Assembly: GCA_964499445.1 (NCBI GenBank)
Contig: CAZCLE010000006.1
Coordinates: forward strand, 1 to 35,242
Direction of reading: 5' to 3'
Length of the DNA: 35,242 bases
DNA from: GCA-2688105 sp964499445
GTDB lineage: Bacteria; Chloroflexota; Dehalococcoidia; Dehalococcoidales; GCA-2688105
Shown here: positions 24,179 through 32,307 of the stretch, in pieces
How the letters are laid out: each line of letters opens with the position of its first letter
How positions within the stretch are numbered: position 1 is the first letter of the stretch
Notes under the pieces: generated by a model
The model's database searches: none
What the model was told of the DNA's origin: nothing
Seen by the model: the letters and a program-made list of their open reading frames with translations, nothing else
Program-made: the position numbers and the translations under genes

Positions 24179-25159
24179 CTATTTCATCCTCTTTCTTCTA
24201 AGAAGAGAAGCAGCTAGGCTAAATCGGTAAACTGTTCCTGCCGGGTCGGCAATTCCCTCAATCAATTTTTTGACATCCTCATCCGACATCTTCTCTTCGC
24301 CATCCAGACCCAATATAGATGCGAGCATGGAGATGGCTTTGGCTCCCTGGTCTACGACTCCCTCTACGGGACCAAAGCACCCCCGGCATGGCATATTAGC
24401 TTTAATACATGTTTCCCCACATCCAGAACGAGTGGCCGGGCCAAGACAAATTACTCCCTGCGCCAGGAAACATTCCTCAGGGTCGAGTTTGACCTCCCAC
24501 GGTCTTTTTATTTCGGCTATTGATAGTTTCTCCGGTTTCGACTCTGCCCTAGAGCATACATCGCACAAAGCTTTGGCTGGGGCAAGCACCGCCCCTTTCT
24601 CGGGGAGTTCCCCCTTAAGAATGGCAGTTACAGCGTCCATTACTAAATTAGGCGGCGGTGGACACCCGGGGAGGTAATAATCCACCGGGATAGTTTGGTC
24701 TAAGGTCTTCACCGTATCATAAAATTCTGGCAGTGTGAGTTCACCAACCCCGATGTCTGTCTTCACTTGCGGGACAATCCCCTCCGGATTTTCCACAGAT
24801 GGGACTTCCTTATAAACCCTTTGGAAAATCTCTTCCCGGTTAGTGAAGTTCCCTAGCCCCGGTATTCCCCCTAGATAAGCACAGGCGCCGAAGGCAACGA
24901 CAAGGCCGGATTTTGCTCTTAGGAGCTTTACCATCTCCTCTTGCTCTTCCAGCCTTACTGACCCGTTTATGAAGCTCACCGCTATCTCCCCATCGCTTAA
25001 AGCTTCAATATCCTTCCTCTTAAAATCCAACGCCACCGGCCATAAGACTATATCCACAGCCTCGACTACCTTCAATATATCCTCGTTAAGGTCAATTACT
25101 GTCTCCTCACACCCACCACACGAAGCACACCAATAAAAAGCAACCTTCGGTTTAGCCAT
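24179..25159 (-). CDS. mvhG: [NiFe]-hydrogenase small subunit, group 3c (MvhG/VhuG-like)
   Basis: The small subunit passes electrons from the Ni-Fe site through [4Fe-4S] clusters. The proximal-cluster cysteines are in FYWCASCGGCEE (residues about 6-17) and LPGCPPPP (about 167-174), and a later Cys-rich part (CDVCSRAE, CLGPATRSGCGETC, CRGCFGPVEG) holds further clusters. No Tat signal is present, so the enzyme is cytoplasmic, as expected for group 3. I place the start at ATG 25159 because AAGGAGG precedes it and the protein begins MAKPKVAFYWC; the frame is open up to 25198. The regulator gene lies upstream with a palindrome in the gap. Confidence 0.94.
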   Translation of the reverse strand: MAKPKVAFYWCASCGGCEETVIDLNEDILKVVEAVDIVLWPVALDFKRKDIEALSDGEIAVSFINGSVRLEEQEEMVKLLRAKSGLVVAFGACAYLGGIPGLGNFTNREEIFQRVYKEVPSVENPEGIVPQVKTDIGVGELTLPEFYDTVKTLDQTIPVDYYLPGCPPPPNLVMDAVTAILKGELPEKGAVLAPAKALCDVCSRAESKPEKLSIAEIKRPWEVKLDPEECFLAQGVICLGPATRSGCGETCIKANMPCRGCFGPVEGVVDQGAKAISMLASILGLDGEEKMSDEDVKKLIEGIADPAGTVYRFSLAASLLRRKRMK

Positions 25160-25202
25160 CCTTACCTCCTTTCTTATTTTAGACGGCTGCCCAACCATAA
25201 AA

Positions 25203-25224
25203 TAACCCTATAACTTTAGGGTTA
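25203..25224. promoter_or_regulatory. 8-bp inverted repeat upstream of mvhG, possible operator
   Basis: TAACCCTA (25203-25210) and TAGGGTTA (25217-25224) are perfect inverted repeats with a 6-base spacer. They lie 44 bases before the mvhG ATG and 45 bases after the end of the regulator gene. It could be the regulator's binding site or a weak terminator of that gene; a short T stretch follows on the minus strand. Confidence 0.4.
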
Positions 25225-25268
25225 AAATCTGCCATAGCCTACTTCTTGCTACCCAACTCACCTTACAT

Positions 25269-25562
25269 CTATCTCCCTAGCTCACCAAATATCCCATCTA
25301 ATCCCAGCCTTTTGGCTAAAAGGATGAGACCTTCTCTTGTGCAGAATTCCTTTTCTTGGAGGTCAAGGAATACGCCAGCATTATCAATCTCTAGAATTCT
25401 GAGGTGAGACCTGACCGTTCTTTGGTCCATGCCAAGTGCGGCAGCTATTCTGGGAACGGGAAAACACCCACACTCAGAGTCCCTGGTCATCTCTATCAGC
25501 TTGTTCCTGACCCGTTCATGCCTGGCGGTATAATCCCGCTGATGTCTGCCACGCATGCTCAT
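25269..25562 (-). CDS. Winged-helix DNA-binding regulator (putative hydrogenase operon regulator)
   Basis: This 97-residue protein is basic at the N-terminus. Residues about 15-70 form a helix-turn-helix of the winged type (VPRIAAALGMDQRTVRSHLRIL), followed by a hydrophobic C-terminus (EGLILLAKRLGLDGIFGEL). There is a CGC in the first part (ECGCFPV). I cannot assign it to a named family with certainty; it resembles small ArsR/MarR-like or phage-type regulators. It is the first gene on the minus strand before the hydrogenase operon and has its own promoter, so it probably senses something relevant to hydrogenase expression. Start: ATG at 25562, or ATG at 25556 with AAGG 6 bases upstream. Confidence 0.72.
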   Translation of the reverse strand: MSMRGRHQRDYTARHERVRNKLIEMTRDSECGCFPVPRIAAALGMDQRTVRSHLRILEIDNAGVFLDLQEKEFCTREGLILLAKRLGLDGIFGELGR

Positions 25563-25601
25563 CCTTATAATGTTCCTTCCTAATTTGGTTAATTCTAACA
25601 G

Positions 25602-25631
25602 ATTTTAGCATTTACGTCCTAAAATTGTCAA
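25602..25631 (-). promoter_or_regulatory. Sigma-70 promoter of the regulator/hydrogenase region
   Basis: On the minus strand TTGACA (25626-25631) and TAAAAT (25602-25607) are separated by 18 bases, about 40 bases before the regulator ATG. It may drive the whole cluster if read-through occurs. Confidence 0.7.
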
Positions 25632-25719
25632 ACCTGCTGCCTCTATTGGACACGGTAAGACTTCAGCTAGTTTTTATTTAAAAAGCAAAACAATTTCAGG
25701 TTGTAATAAGGCAGAGGGG

Positions 25720-27453
25720 CTATCCTTTGAACCGATTGGTAATGGGCAATCTTCTATCTCGACCGAATGCCCGGGGGGTTATCTTGACCCCTGGTGGCGC
25801 CTGGCGACGCTTGTACTCACTAGTGTCTACCAATCGGGCAGCCCGTCTGACCACTGCTTCATCTATTCCCATAGCCATAACCTGCTCTATGCTTTTATCC
25901 TCCTCGACGTAAGCGGTTAACACCGGGTCGAGCACCTCATACGGAGGCAGGGTGTCAGTATCCTTTTGTTCCGGCCTTAGCTCAGCCGAGGGCACCTTGC
26001 CTATGATGGTGGAAGGTATGAGCTCCGACTTCGCTATCGAGTTCCGGTATCTGGCGAGTTTGTAGACCATGGTCTTGTATACGTCCTTTAGCACGGCAAA
26101 GCCACCGGCCATGTCCCCAAACAACGTGGTGTAGCCAGTGGCTATTTCGCTCTTGTTGCCCGTGGTCAGAACCAGCCAGCCGAATTTGTTTGACAGTGCC
26201 ATGAGGATGTTGCCTCTGACACGAGCTTGAATATTTTCCTCAGTCACATTGGGTTCAGTCCCTTCAAAAGATGGAGCCAGCATCTCAAGGTAGGCTTGAA
26301 AAACCTTCTCAATGGGGATAGTTATCAGCCTGATACCCAGGTTATGAGCCAGCAACTCAGCGTCTGATATACTGCCCGGAGAAGAGTATCTCGACGGCAT
26401 TGCCACCCCGACCACGTTTGATGGTCCCAGGGCATCAACGGCAATAGCCGCCACTAAGCTGGAGTCAATGCCTCCAGAAAGGCCAATCAGCACCTTCTCA
26501 AAACCATTCTTGATGATGTAGTCGTGCGTGCCCAGCACCAAGGCATCATAGACCTCGCCAGGAATGCCACGCACTTCAATCTGCCTTGGCGGTAGCGGTG
26601 GTTTTGGAGCCGCTGAAGACACTTCAGATACCACTATCTTGGTTCCACGTCGCCGCTGCTCCTCCAGCGGCTGCGCCTCCTTTCTCCACCTGGGGTCGTG
26701 AAGACGCGTCCGAAAGACAGCCTCGACATCAAGGTCAGCTACTACCAGGTCTTCTTCAAACTGTTTGCCCCTGGCTATAAGCCGCCCCTTCTCATCCAGC
26801 ACCATGCTATTGCCATCAAAGACCAGCTCATCCTGCCCTCCTACCAGATTGTTATAAGCCACGATGACCGCATTGTCTGAGGCACGGGCTCCCACCATTC
26901 TTTCCCTGAAGTCCCTCTTACCAAAATGATATGGCGAAGCACTTATGTTCACTATGACCTCAGCCCCGGAGTAAGCTTGTGCCGTAGTTGGCCCACCCTC
27001 ATACCAGAGGTCTTCACAAATGTTGATACCGACACCAACGCCAGCCATGATGTATACTGGACACTCCTTCCCCGCCTGAAAATAGCGGTTCTCATCAAAG
27101 ACTCCGTAGTTGGGCAGGTATATCTTGTGATAGACGTCAACCAGCTTGCCATCGTGGATGACGGCGGCAGCATTGTAGATGTCGCCTTTGGCATCAACAA
27201 AACCAACCACCAGGGTAAGCCCCGAGGAGTGTTCAACTACCTGGTCGAGAGACCTTAGATTCTCCTCGATAAACCGTGGCTTAAGCAGAAGGTCCTCCGG
27301 CGGGTAGCCGCAGATGGCAAGCTCAGGAAAGGTAAGGAGGTCAACCCCTAAAGACCTGGCTTCAGTGATGGCTTCCAGAATCTTCTGAGTGTTACCCTGA
27401 AGGTCACCAACGGTAGTATTAATCTGAGCCATACCTACTCGTAGTCTGCGCAT
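25720..27453 (-). CDS. nadE: Glutamine-dependent NAD+ synthetase
   Basis: The last step of NAD synthesis: nicotinate adenine dinucleotide is amidated using ammonia made from glutamine. The protein has 577 residues and two domains. The N-terminal nitrilase-type amidase (residues 1 to about 265) shows the catalytic Glu in TFPELAICGYPPEDLL, Lys in YHKIYLPNYGVFDE and Cys in NICEDLW. The C-terminal synthetase has the ATP loop GLSGGIDSSLVAAI (residues about 317-330) and GNKSEIATGYTT. The start is ATG at 27453, with GGGAGG 7 bases upstream; the frame is open to 27468. It stands alone on the minus strand. Confidence 0.95.
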   Translation of the reverse strand: MRRLRVGMAQINTTVGDLQGNTQKILEAITEARSLGVDLLTFPELAICGYPPEDLLLKPRFIEENLRSLDQVVEHSSGLTLVVGFVDAKGDIYNAAAVIHDGKLVDVYHKIYLPNYGVFDENRYFQAGKECPVYIMAGVGVGINICEDLWYEGGPTTAQAYSGAEVIVNISASPYHFGKRDFRERMVGARASDNAVIVAYNNLVGGQDELVFDGNSMVLDEKGRLIARGKQFEEDLVVADLDVEAVFRTRLHDPRWRKEAQPLEEQRRRGTKIVVSEVSSAAPKPPLPPRQIEVRGIPGEVYDALVLGTHDYIIKNGFEKVLIGLSGGIDSSLVAAIAVDALGPSNVVGVAMPSRYSSPGSISDAELLAHNLGIRLITIPIEKVFQAYLEMLAPSFEGTEPNVTEENIQARVRGNILMALSNKFGWLVLTTGNKSEIATGYTTLFGDMAGGFAVLKDVYKTMVYKLARYRNSIAKSELIPSTIIGKVPSAELRPEQKDTDTLPPYEVLDPVLTAYVEEDKSIEQVMAMGIDEAVVRRAARLVDTSEYKRRQAPPGVKITPRAFGRDRRLPITNRFKG

Positions 27454-27654
27454 GCCAATTCCTCCCAACGTGGCGAACTACATTTGTCCCTGTCTAATTA
27501 CGCACTGATTTATAATATAACTTTTACTATACCCAGCTTTGAGCCGAAAAGCAAGGTTTCCACTGTTGACACCAACCCCCAGCCACCATTACAATCGTAA
27601 AGCCGTTTTCGGCATCTCAAAGGTAGCCGTCAAACCGAGAAAAGGAGGCTTTTA

Positions 27655-28842
27655 ATGTCTGATACTCCCTATCAAGACCTGAATCCACCATACCGGGTAC
27701 TACTGGGCCCTGGCCCCAGCAATATCCACCCCCGTGTCCAGAAGGCTATGCTCGCCCCCATGGTGGGACACCTGGACCCCTACTTTATCACCATTATGGA
27801 AGATACTATGCACCTCCTCCGCATCGTCTTCCGGACGAAGAATGAGCTTACCTTCCCTATCTCCGGCACCGGGTCGGCCGGGATGGAGGCCGGCTTTTGC
27901 AACTTCCTGGAACCGGGGGACATCGCCGTCATCGGAGTCAACGGGCTTTTCGGAGAACGGATGGTGGACAATGCCTTAAGATGCGGTGCCGAAGTGGTTC
28001 AGGTACCCGCAGAGTGGGGACGAATCATCGAACCTGAAGCTATTGAATCCGCCCTGAAAGCTCAGAAGCAGGTGAAGCTCCTCGCCCTGGTTCACGCTGA
28101 AACCTCCACGGGTATCCTTCAGCCCCTAACCGAGGCTTCTCGACTGGCCAAGCAATATAAAGCTCTGTTTCTGGTGGACACCGTCACCTCCCTGGGGGGA
28201 CACGAGGTGGCTGTGGACGACTGGGGCATTGATATCGGCTACAGTGGCTCGCAGAAATGCCTGAGCTGTCCCCCGGGTCTGGCCCCCTTTACCGTCAACC
28301 CAACCGCCCTGGCCACGCTAGAAGCACGCACCCATAAGGTGCAGAGTTGGTATCTGGACCTCTCGCTGCTCTCCGCCTACTGGTCCACCGGCAGGTTCTA
28401 TCATCACACCGCACCCATATGCATGATATATGCCCTCCACGAAGCTCTGTCCCTAATCGCTGAGGAAGGTCTGGAAGCCCGTATCCAGCGCCACACCAGG
28501 CATGGCTCAGCCCTCCACACCGGGCTGGAGGCTATGGGGCTGAAGCTACATGCGCAGGAAGGCTACCGACTGAGCGTGCTGACCTCGGTGCGCATTCCCC
28601 CGGGCGTTGATGACCTGCGGGTGAGACAGGGTCTCCTCAACGAGTTTAGCATTGAGATCGGCGGGGGGCTGGGACCGCTAAAAGGACAGGTCTGGCGCAT
28701 CGGTCTCATGGGACATTCCTCCACCGAGGAGAATGTGCTGCGCCTCCTGTCTGCCCTGGAAAAGCTGCTGATTGCCGAAGGCTACTCAATGGAATCAGGG
28801 GCAGGGGTAACCGCCGCCACACAAGCCCTGAAGAAGAAATAA
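27655..28842 (+). CDS. Class V aminotransferase (alanine/serine--glyoxylate aminotransferase-like)
   Basis: The protein has 395 residues and the PLP fold of the alanine-glyoxylate/serine-glyoxylate aminotransferase family. LGPGPSNIHPRVQKAM at the N-terminus, a SGTGSAGMEAGF PLP-phosphate loop, and GSQKCLSCPPGL with the PLP lysine (residue about 202) are visible. Such enzymes convert glyoxylate to glycine with alanine or serine as donor; substrate here is not certain. It may act on amino acids imported by the liv genes that follow. A strong ribosome-binding site AAAAGGAGG is 6 bases before the ATG. The gap to livH contains a small GC-rich hairpin (28891-28903), with no T-tract. The gap 27469-27654 upstream shows no gene. 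Confidence 0.88.
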   Translation: MSDTPYQDLNPPYRVLLGPGPSNIHPRVQKAMLAPMVGHLDPYFITIMEDTMHLLRIVFRTKNELTFPISGTGSAGMEAGFCNFLEPGDIAVIGVNGLFGERMVDNALRCGAEVVQVPAEWGRIIEPEAIESALKAQKQVKLLALVHAETSTGILQPLTEASRLAKQYKALFLVDTVTSLGGHEVAVDDWGIDIGYSGSQKCLSCPPGLAPFTVNPTALATLEARTHKVQSWYLDLSLLSAYWSTGRFYHHTAPICMIYALHEALSLIAEEGLEARIQRHTRHGSALHTGLEAMGLKLHAQEGYRLSVLTSVRIPPGVDDLRVRQGLLNEFSIEIGGGLGPLKGQVWRIGLMGHSSTEENVLRLLSALEKLLIAEGYSMESGAGVTAATQALKKK

Positions 28843-28956
28843 ACCTGGTATTGCCAGCTCATGACCTCCGCCCTCCTTAGTTAAGCAGGAGCGGCTGAGC
28901 CGCCAGCTACGGGACTCCGCTTCCAAGAATTGGTTTTTTATGATACATTTATAACA

Positions 28957-29841
28957 ATGGTTAACTGGGCACAAGTAATGTTCAATTCCTGCGTCACCGG
29001 TAGCCTATACCTGATTTCAGCGGTGGCTCTCACCCTTATCTACGGTCTTTCTCGTTTCCCCAACTTTGCCCATGCCGAATTTATGGCTCTGGGTGCCTAT
29101 ATAGGATATTCTGTGGCTGAGCAACTCGGCATGGGGTTTCCCATTACCTTTATCGCTGCTTTCTTAGCCTCGGGAGCATTGGGGGTCATAAGTTACAAAG
29201 TTGTGTTCCAGCCACTAGCCAAGCGTGGCGCCAGCATAATCCATCTGATGATAGCCTCAATAGCTCTGGGGTTTATAATCAGACACTCCATTGGGGCAAT
29301 ATGGGGCTGGGCACCACTCTCCTTCAGGGTTGTCTGGTCCTCTTTTGATATGGGAGCGGTGCGGGTCAGCGGTATTTGGCTATGGCTTATCTTCGCCGCT
29401 TTAGCCCTGGGGGGGATTATGCACCTCCTGCTGGTCAAAACTAAAATAGGCAAAGCCATCAGAGCCACCTCCAGTAATCCTGAGCTTGCCTTATCCTCCG
29501 GCATCAATATTAACCGGGTGACCTTAACCACCTGGTTTATCGGTGCCGCCTTGGCGGGTATTGCCGGGCTATTCAGAGCCGCCGGAACCAGGCTCTCCCC
29601 GCTATTGGGTTGGGATATTCTCCTGCCCACTTTTGCTGTTACCATACTGGGCGGAATTGGTAGCTTTTACGGGGCTATTGCGGCTGCCTTTATCATTGGC
29701 CTGGCGGAAAATGTAGGGGTAGTGGTTCTAGTTAGTCTAGGACTGTCTACCGAATATCGCATGGCAATAGCCTTTGCCATTTTAATCCTGACCCTGCTTA
29801 TCAGACCTCAAGGACTAACTAAGCTGTTTAGAGGAACTTAA
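28957..29841 (+). CDS. livH: Branched-chain amino acid-type ABC transporter permease LivH
   Basis: This is an integral membrane protein with about eight hydrophobic helices and the LivH pattern, including FPNFAHAEFMALGAYIGY at the N-terminus and the GIAGLFRAAGTRLSP/ILGGIGSF(Y)G coupling region. It forms half of the membrane channel together with LivM. I place the start at ATG 28957 (294 residues), although there is no strong ribosome-binding site; TTG at 28930 would add nine residues. It begins a row of five tightly spaced transporter genes. Confidence 0.9.
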   Translation: MVNWAQVMFNSCVTGSLYLISAVALTLIYGLSRFPNFAHAEFMALGAYIGYSVAEQLGMGFPITFIAAFLASGALGVISYKVVFQPLAKRGASIIHLMIASIALGFIIRHSIGAIWGWAPLSFRVVWSSFDMGAVRVSGIWLWLIFAALALGGIMHLLLVKTKIGKAIRATSSNPELALSSGININRVTLTTWFIGAALAGIAGLFRAAGTRLSPLLGWDILLPTFAVTILGGIGSFYGAIAAAFIIGLAENVGVVVLVSLGLSTEYRMAIAFAILILTLLIRPQGLTKLFRGT

Positions 29842-29842
29842 C

Positions 29843-30772
29843 ATGGACCCGTTTATCTATATTCTGGACATCATAGTTTTTATTGGCATTTTTGCCATAG
29901 TGGCGCTGAGCCTGAACCTGGAATATGGCTTTACCGGCTTGGGAAACTTTGGGAAGGTAGCCTTTTTCCTTATCGGTGCTTATACTTATGCCCTCCTAAT
30001 TGAAACCGGGCTTCACTTCATCCTCTGCCTTATTATCGCCGCCATACTGTCGGGGTTAATCGGCTCTCTTATTTCCCTGCCCGCCCTGAGGTTAAGGGAA
30101 GACTATCTGGCAATAGTAACCCTAGCCTTTGGGGAGATTATCAGAATCGTAGTCAAGGCAGAGCACTGGATTGCCCACGGGGTCTGGGGAATCTCCGTCC
30201 CTCCGGCTATCTTCTGGCAGGGAGCCTCTTTCCGAATGACGATTGTGGCTCATATCGGCTTGATTTTTTTCTGCCTGCTCATCTGTTTTATCCTTGTCCA
30301 ACTGGTGACTAACTCACCGTATGGCAGGATACTCCGGGCAATACGAGAGGACGAAATAGCCGCCGCAACCTTAGGCAAGAGCCGACTCAAATACAAAGCT
30401 CAGGTATTCGCCATGGGTTCAGCCTTAGCTGGACTTGGCGGGGCTCTTTTTGCCCAATATATAGGGTTTATTGAGCCATATATGTTCATGCCTATGCTTA
30501 CCTTTACCGTATGGATAATGGTCCTGGTGGGAGGACCGGCTAATAACTGGGGAACACTACTCGGGGCTACCCTGGTGCAACTCTTTAACCGGGGGGCAAA
30601 GATAATCAAGGATTACCTAATTTTGCCCGTTGACCCTACTGATTTACAATATATATTGCTCGGTCTTCTGATAATATTTATCCTGCTCTACCGACCAGGT
30701 GGTATACTAAAAGAGAGTAAAATCAAGACAAAAGCAGTGGAGAGAGCTTCACAATGGAAGAGACACTCTTAA
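29843..30772 (+). CDS. livM: Branched-chain amino acid-type ABC transporter permease LivM
   Basis: The second permease, 309 residues, with many hydrophobic helices and the LivM features LSLNLEYGFTGLGNFGKVAF near the N-terminus, REDYLAIVTLAFGEI and the ATP-subunit contact loop RAIREDEIAAATLGKSRLKYK. It starts one base after the livH stop. Its 3' end overlaps the livG start by 19 bases, so translation is coupled. The short charged C-terminus is cytoplasmic. Confidence 0.92.
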   Translation: MDPFIYILDIIVFIGIFAIVALSLNLEYGFTGLGNFGKVAFFLIGAYTYALLIETGLHFILCLIIAAILSGLIGSLISLPALRLREDYLAIVTLAFGEIIRIVVKAEHWIAHGVWGISVPPAIFWQGASFRMTIVAHIGLIFFCLLICFILVQLVTNSPYGRILRAIREDEIAAATLGKSRLKYKAQVFAMGSALAGLGGALFAQYIGFIEPYMFMPMLTFTVWIMVLVGGPANNWGTLLGATLVQLFNRGAKIIKDYLILPVDPTDLQYILLGLLIIFILLYRPGGILKESKIKTKAVERASQWKRHS

Positions 30773-31518
30773 GAATAAGAGATATTACCAAGAACTTTGG
30801 CGGACTCCGTGCTGTGGACGGGGTAAACATTGATGTGAACACCGAGAGTATTGTCGGGCTGGTAGGACCCAACGGCAGTGGTAAGACCACACTATTTAAC
30901 GTTATCTTCGGGCTTCATAAGGCCGACCACGGCAATGTCTACTTCGATAACAAGCGTATAGACCACCTAGCCCCTCACCAGGTTTTTACTAGAGGGATGG
31001 TTAACGCCTTTCAACTTCCCCGCCTCTTCTACCAACTAACTACACTGGATAACATGCTTTTGGCAGCTCGGGAACATAAAGGTGATAACCTGCTCAATAG
31101 CCTTTTCTTAAGGAAAGAATGGCAGCATCAGGAGAGTGAGCTGGCCCAGAAGGCGATGGAAATTCTTGAACTTCTGGAACTGGCTCATCTGACCTTTTCC
31201 CCGGCTGGTGAATTATCCGGCGGGCAAAGGAAGCTACTAGAAATAGGCAGAGCGCTTATGGCTGACCCGGTGTTATTACTGCTGGATGAGCCAGCCGCCG
31301 GCGTCAACCCCATCCTGGGAAGAAAAATCTTCGAGAAAATTGAACACTTCCGCCAGAGGGGGATGAGCTTCTTTATTATCGAGCACAGATTGGAGATACT
31401 GATGGAGTTCGCCAATCGGATTTACGTTATGGACAAAGGGAAAATAGTTGTTGAAGGAGAACCCACCGAGGTGGTAAATAACCCTGTCTTCTATGAGGTA
31501 TATATAGGAGAAAAATAA
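30754..31518 (+). CDS. livG: ABC transporter ATP-binding protein LivG
   Basis: One of the two ATPases of the transporter, 254 residues. The Walker A motif is GPNGSGKTT (residues about 38-46), the signature is LSGGQRKLLEIGRALM, and the Walker B is LLLLDEPAAGVNP, the typical LivG form with AAGVNP. The C-terminal YEVYIGE ending is also usual for the family. It follows livM with a 19-base overlap and is directly followed by livF. Confidence 0.93.
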   Translation: MEETLLRIRDITKNFGGLRAVDGVNIDVNTESIVGLVGPNGSGKTTLFNVIFGLHKADHGNVYFDNKRIDHLAPHQVFTRGMVNAFQLPRLFYQLTTLDNMLLAAREHKGDNLLNSLFLRKEWQHQESELAQKAMEILELLELAHLTFSPAGELSGGQRKLLEIGRALMADPVLLLLDEPAAGVNPILGRKIFEKIEHFRQRGMSFFIIEHRLEILMEFANRIYVMDKGKIVVEGEPTEVVNNPVFYEVYIGEK

Positions 31519-32238
31519 GTGGTGCCGATTCTTGCTCTGGAAAATATCGATGCTGGTTATGGGGATGTCATAATTGTTCATAATGTTTCCCTTAACGTAG
31601 ACGAAAGTGAAATAGTAGCTATCGTCGGGCCCAATGGCAGCGGGAAATCAACCCTAATTAAAAGTCTTCTTGGCTTTGCCAAGCTTTTCAAGGGTCGGTT
31701 CCTTTATCAAGGACAAGATATTACCGGCATAACCCCAGACCGGGCAGTGAGCCTAGGGATAGGTTATGTACCTCAAAACAACAATGTTTTTACCAACCTC
31801 ACCATCAATGAGAACCTGGAAATGGGAGCCTATATCAGGCGAGACAGGGTATCAATCAAAGCTGATATAACCGATGTCTACCGGATGTTTCCTGAACTGG
31901 AAGCAAGAAAAAAGGCATATGCGGGCAGTTTGAGTGGTGGGGAAAGGCAAATGCTAGCCATAGCCCGGGCAATGATGGCTAGCCCAAAGGTTCTACTCCT
32001 CGATGAACCCCTGGCATCACTATCACCTAAAGCCACCACTACCATCCTATCAAAAATAGAGGGAGTAAGAGAACTTGGTACTGCCATAGTAATAATCGAG
32101 CAAAATGTCAAAAAGGCTTTAGATTCTTCACAGCGAGGTTATATCCTTGTCGACGGTGTTTGCGTTATTGAGGGTGATTCTGCCTCTATTCTGTCTGATG
32201 ATATTGCCAAACGCCGCTATTTAGGATTTAAATCCTGA
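31519..32238 (+). CDS. livF: ABC transporter ATP-binding protein LivF
   Basis: The second ATPase of the importer, 239 residues. Walker A is GPNGSGKST (residues about 34-42), signature LSGGERQMLAIARAMM, Walker B VLLLDEPLASLSP. LivF is shorter than LivG, as seen here. It starts GTG right after the livG stop; two GTG codons in a row are available (31519 or 31522). A 69-base gap follows before the binding-protein gene. Confidence 0.92.
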   Translation: MVPILALENIDAGYGDVIIVHNVSLNVDESEIVAIVGPNGSGKSTLIKSLLGFAKLFKGRFLYQGQDITGITPDRAVSLGIGYVPQNNNVFTNLTINENLEMGAYIRRDRVSIKADITDVYRMFPELEARKKAYAGSLSGGERQMLAIARAMMASPKVLLLDEPLASLSPKATTTILSKIEGVRELGTAIVIIEQNVKKALDSSQRGYILVDGVCVIEGDSASILSDDIAKRRYLGFKS

Positions 32239-32307
32239 AGATATTGACAAAACACTAAATCCCATAGTAACATCAGAGCAATTTCTAAAAAGGAGGAAGT
32301 AAAAAAT

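Noticed and set aside
27511..27530. TATAAT-like sequence upstream of the aminotransferase as a promoter
   Set aside because: No -35 element at a suitable distance was found on either strand.
28891..28903. Hairpin GCGGC-TGA-GCCGC as terminator of the aminotransferase gene
   Set aside because: It is only 5 bp and lacks a T-tract; too weak to claim.
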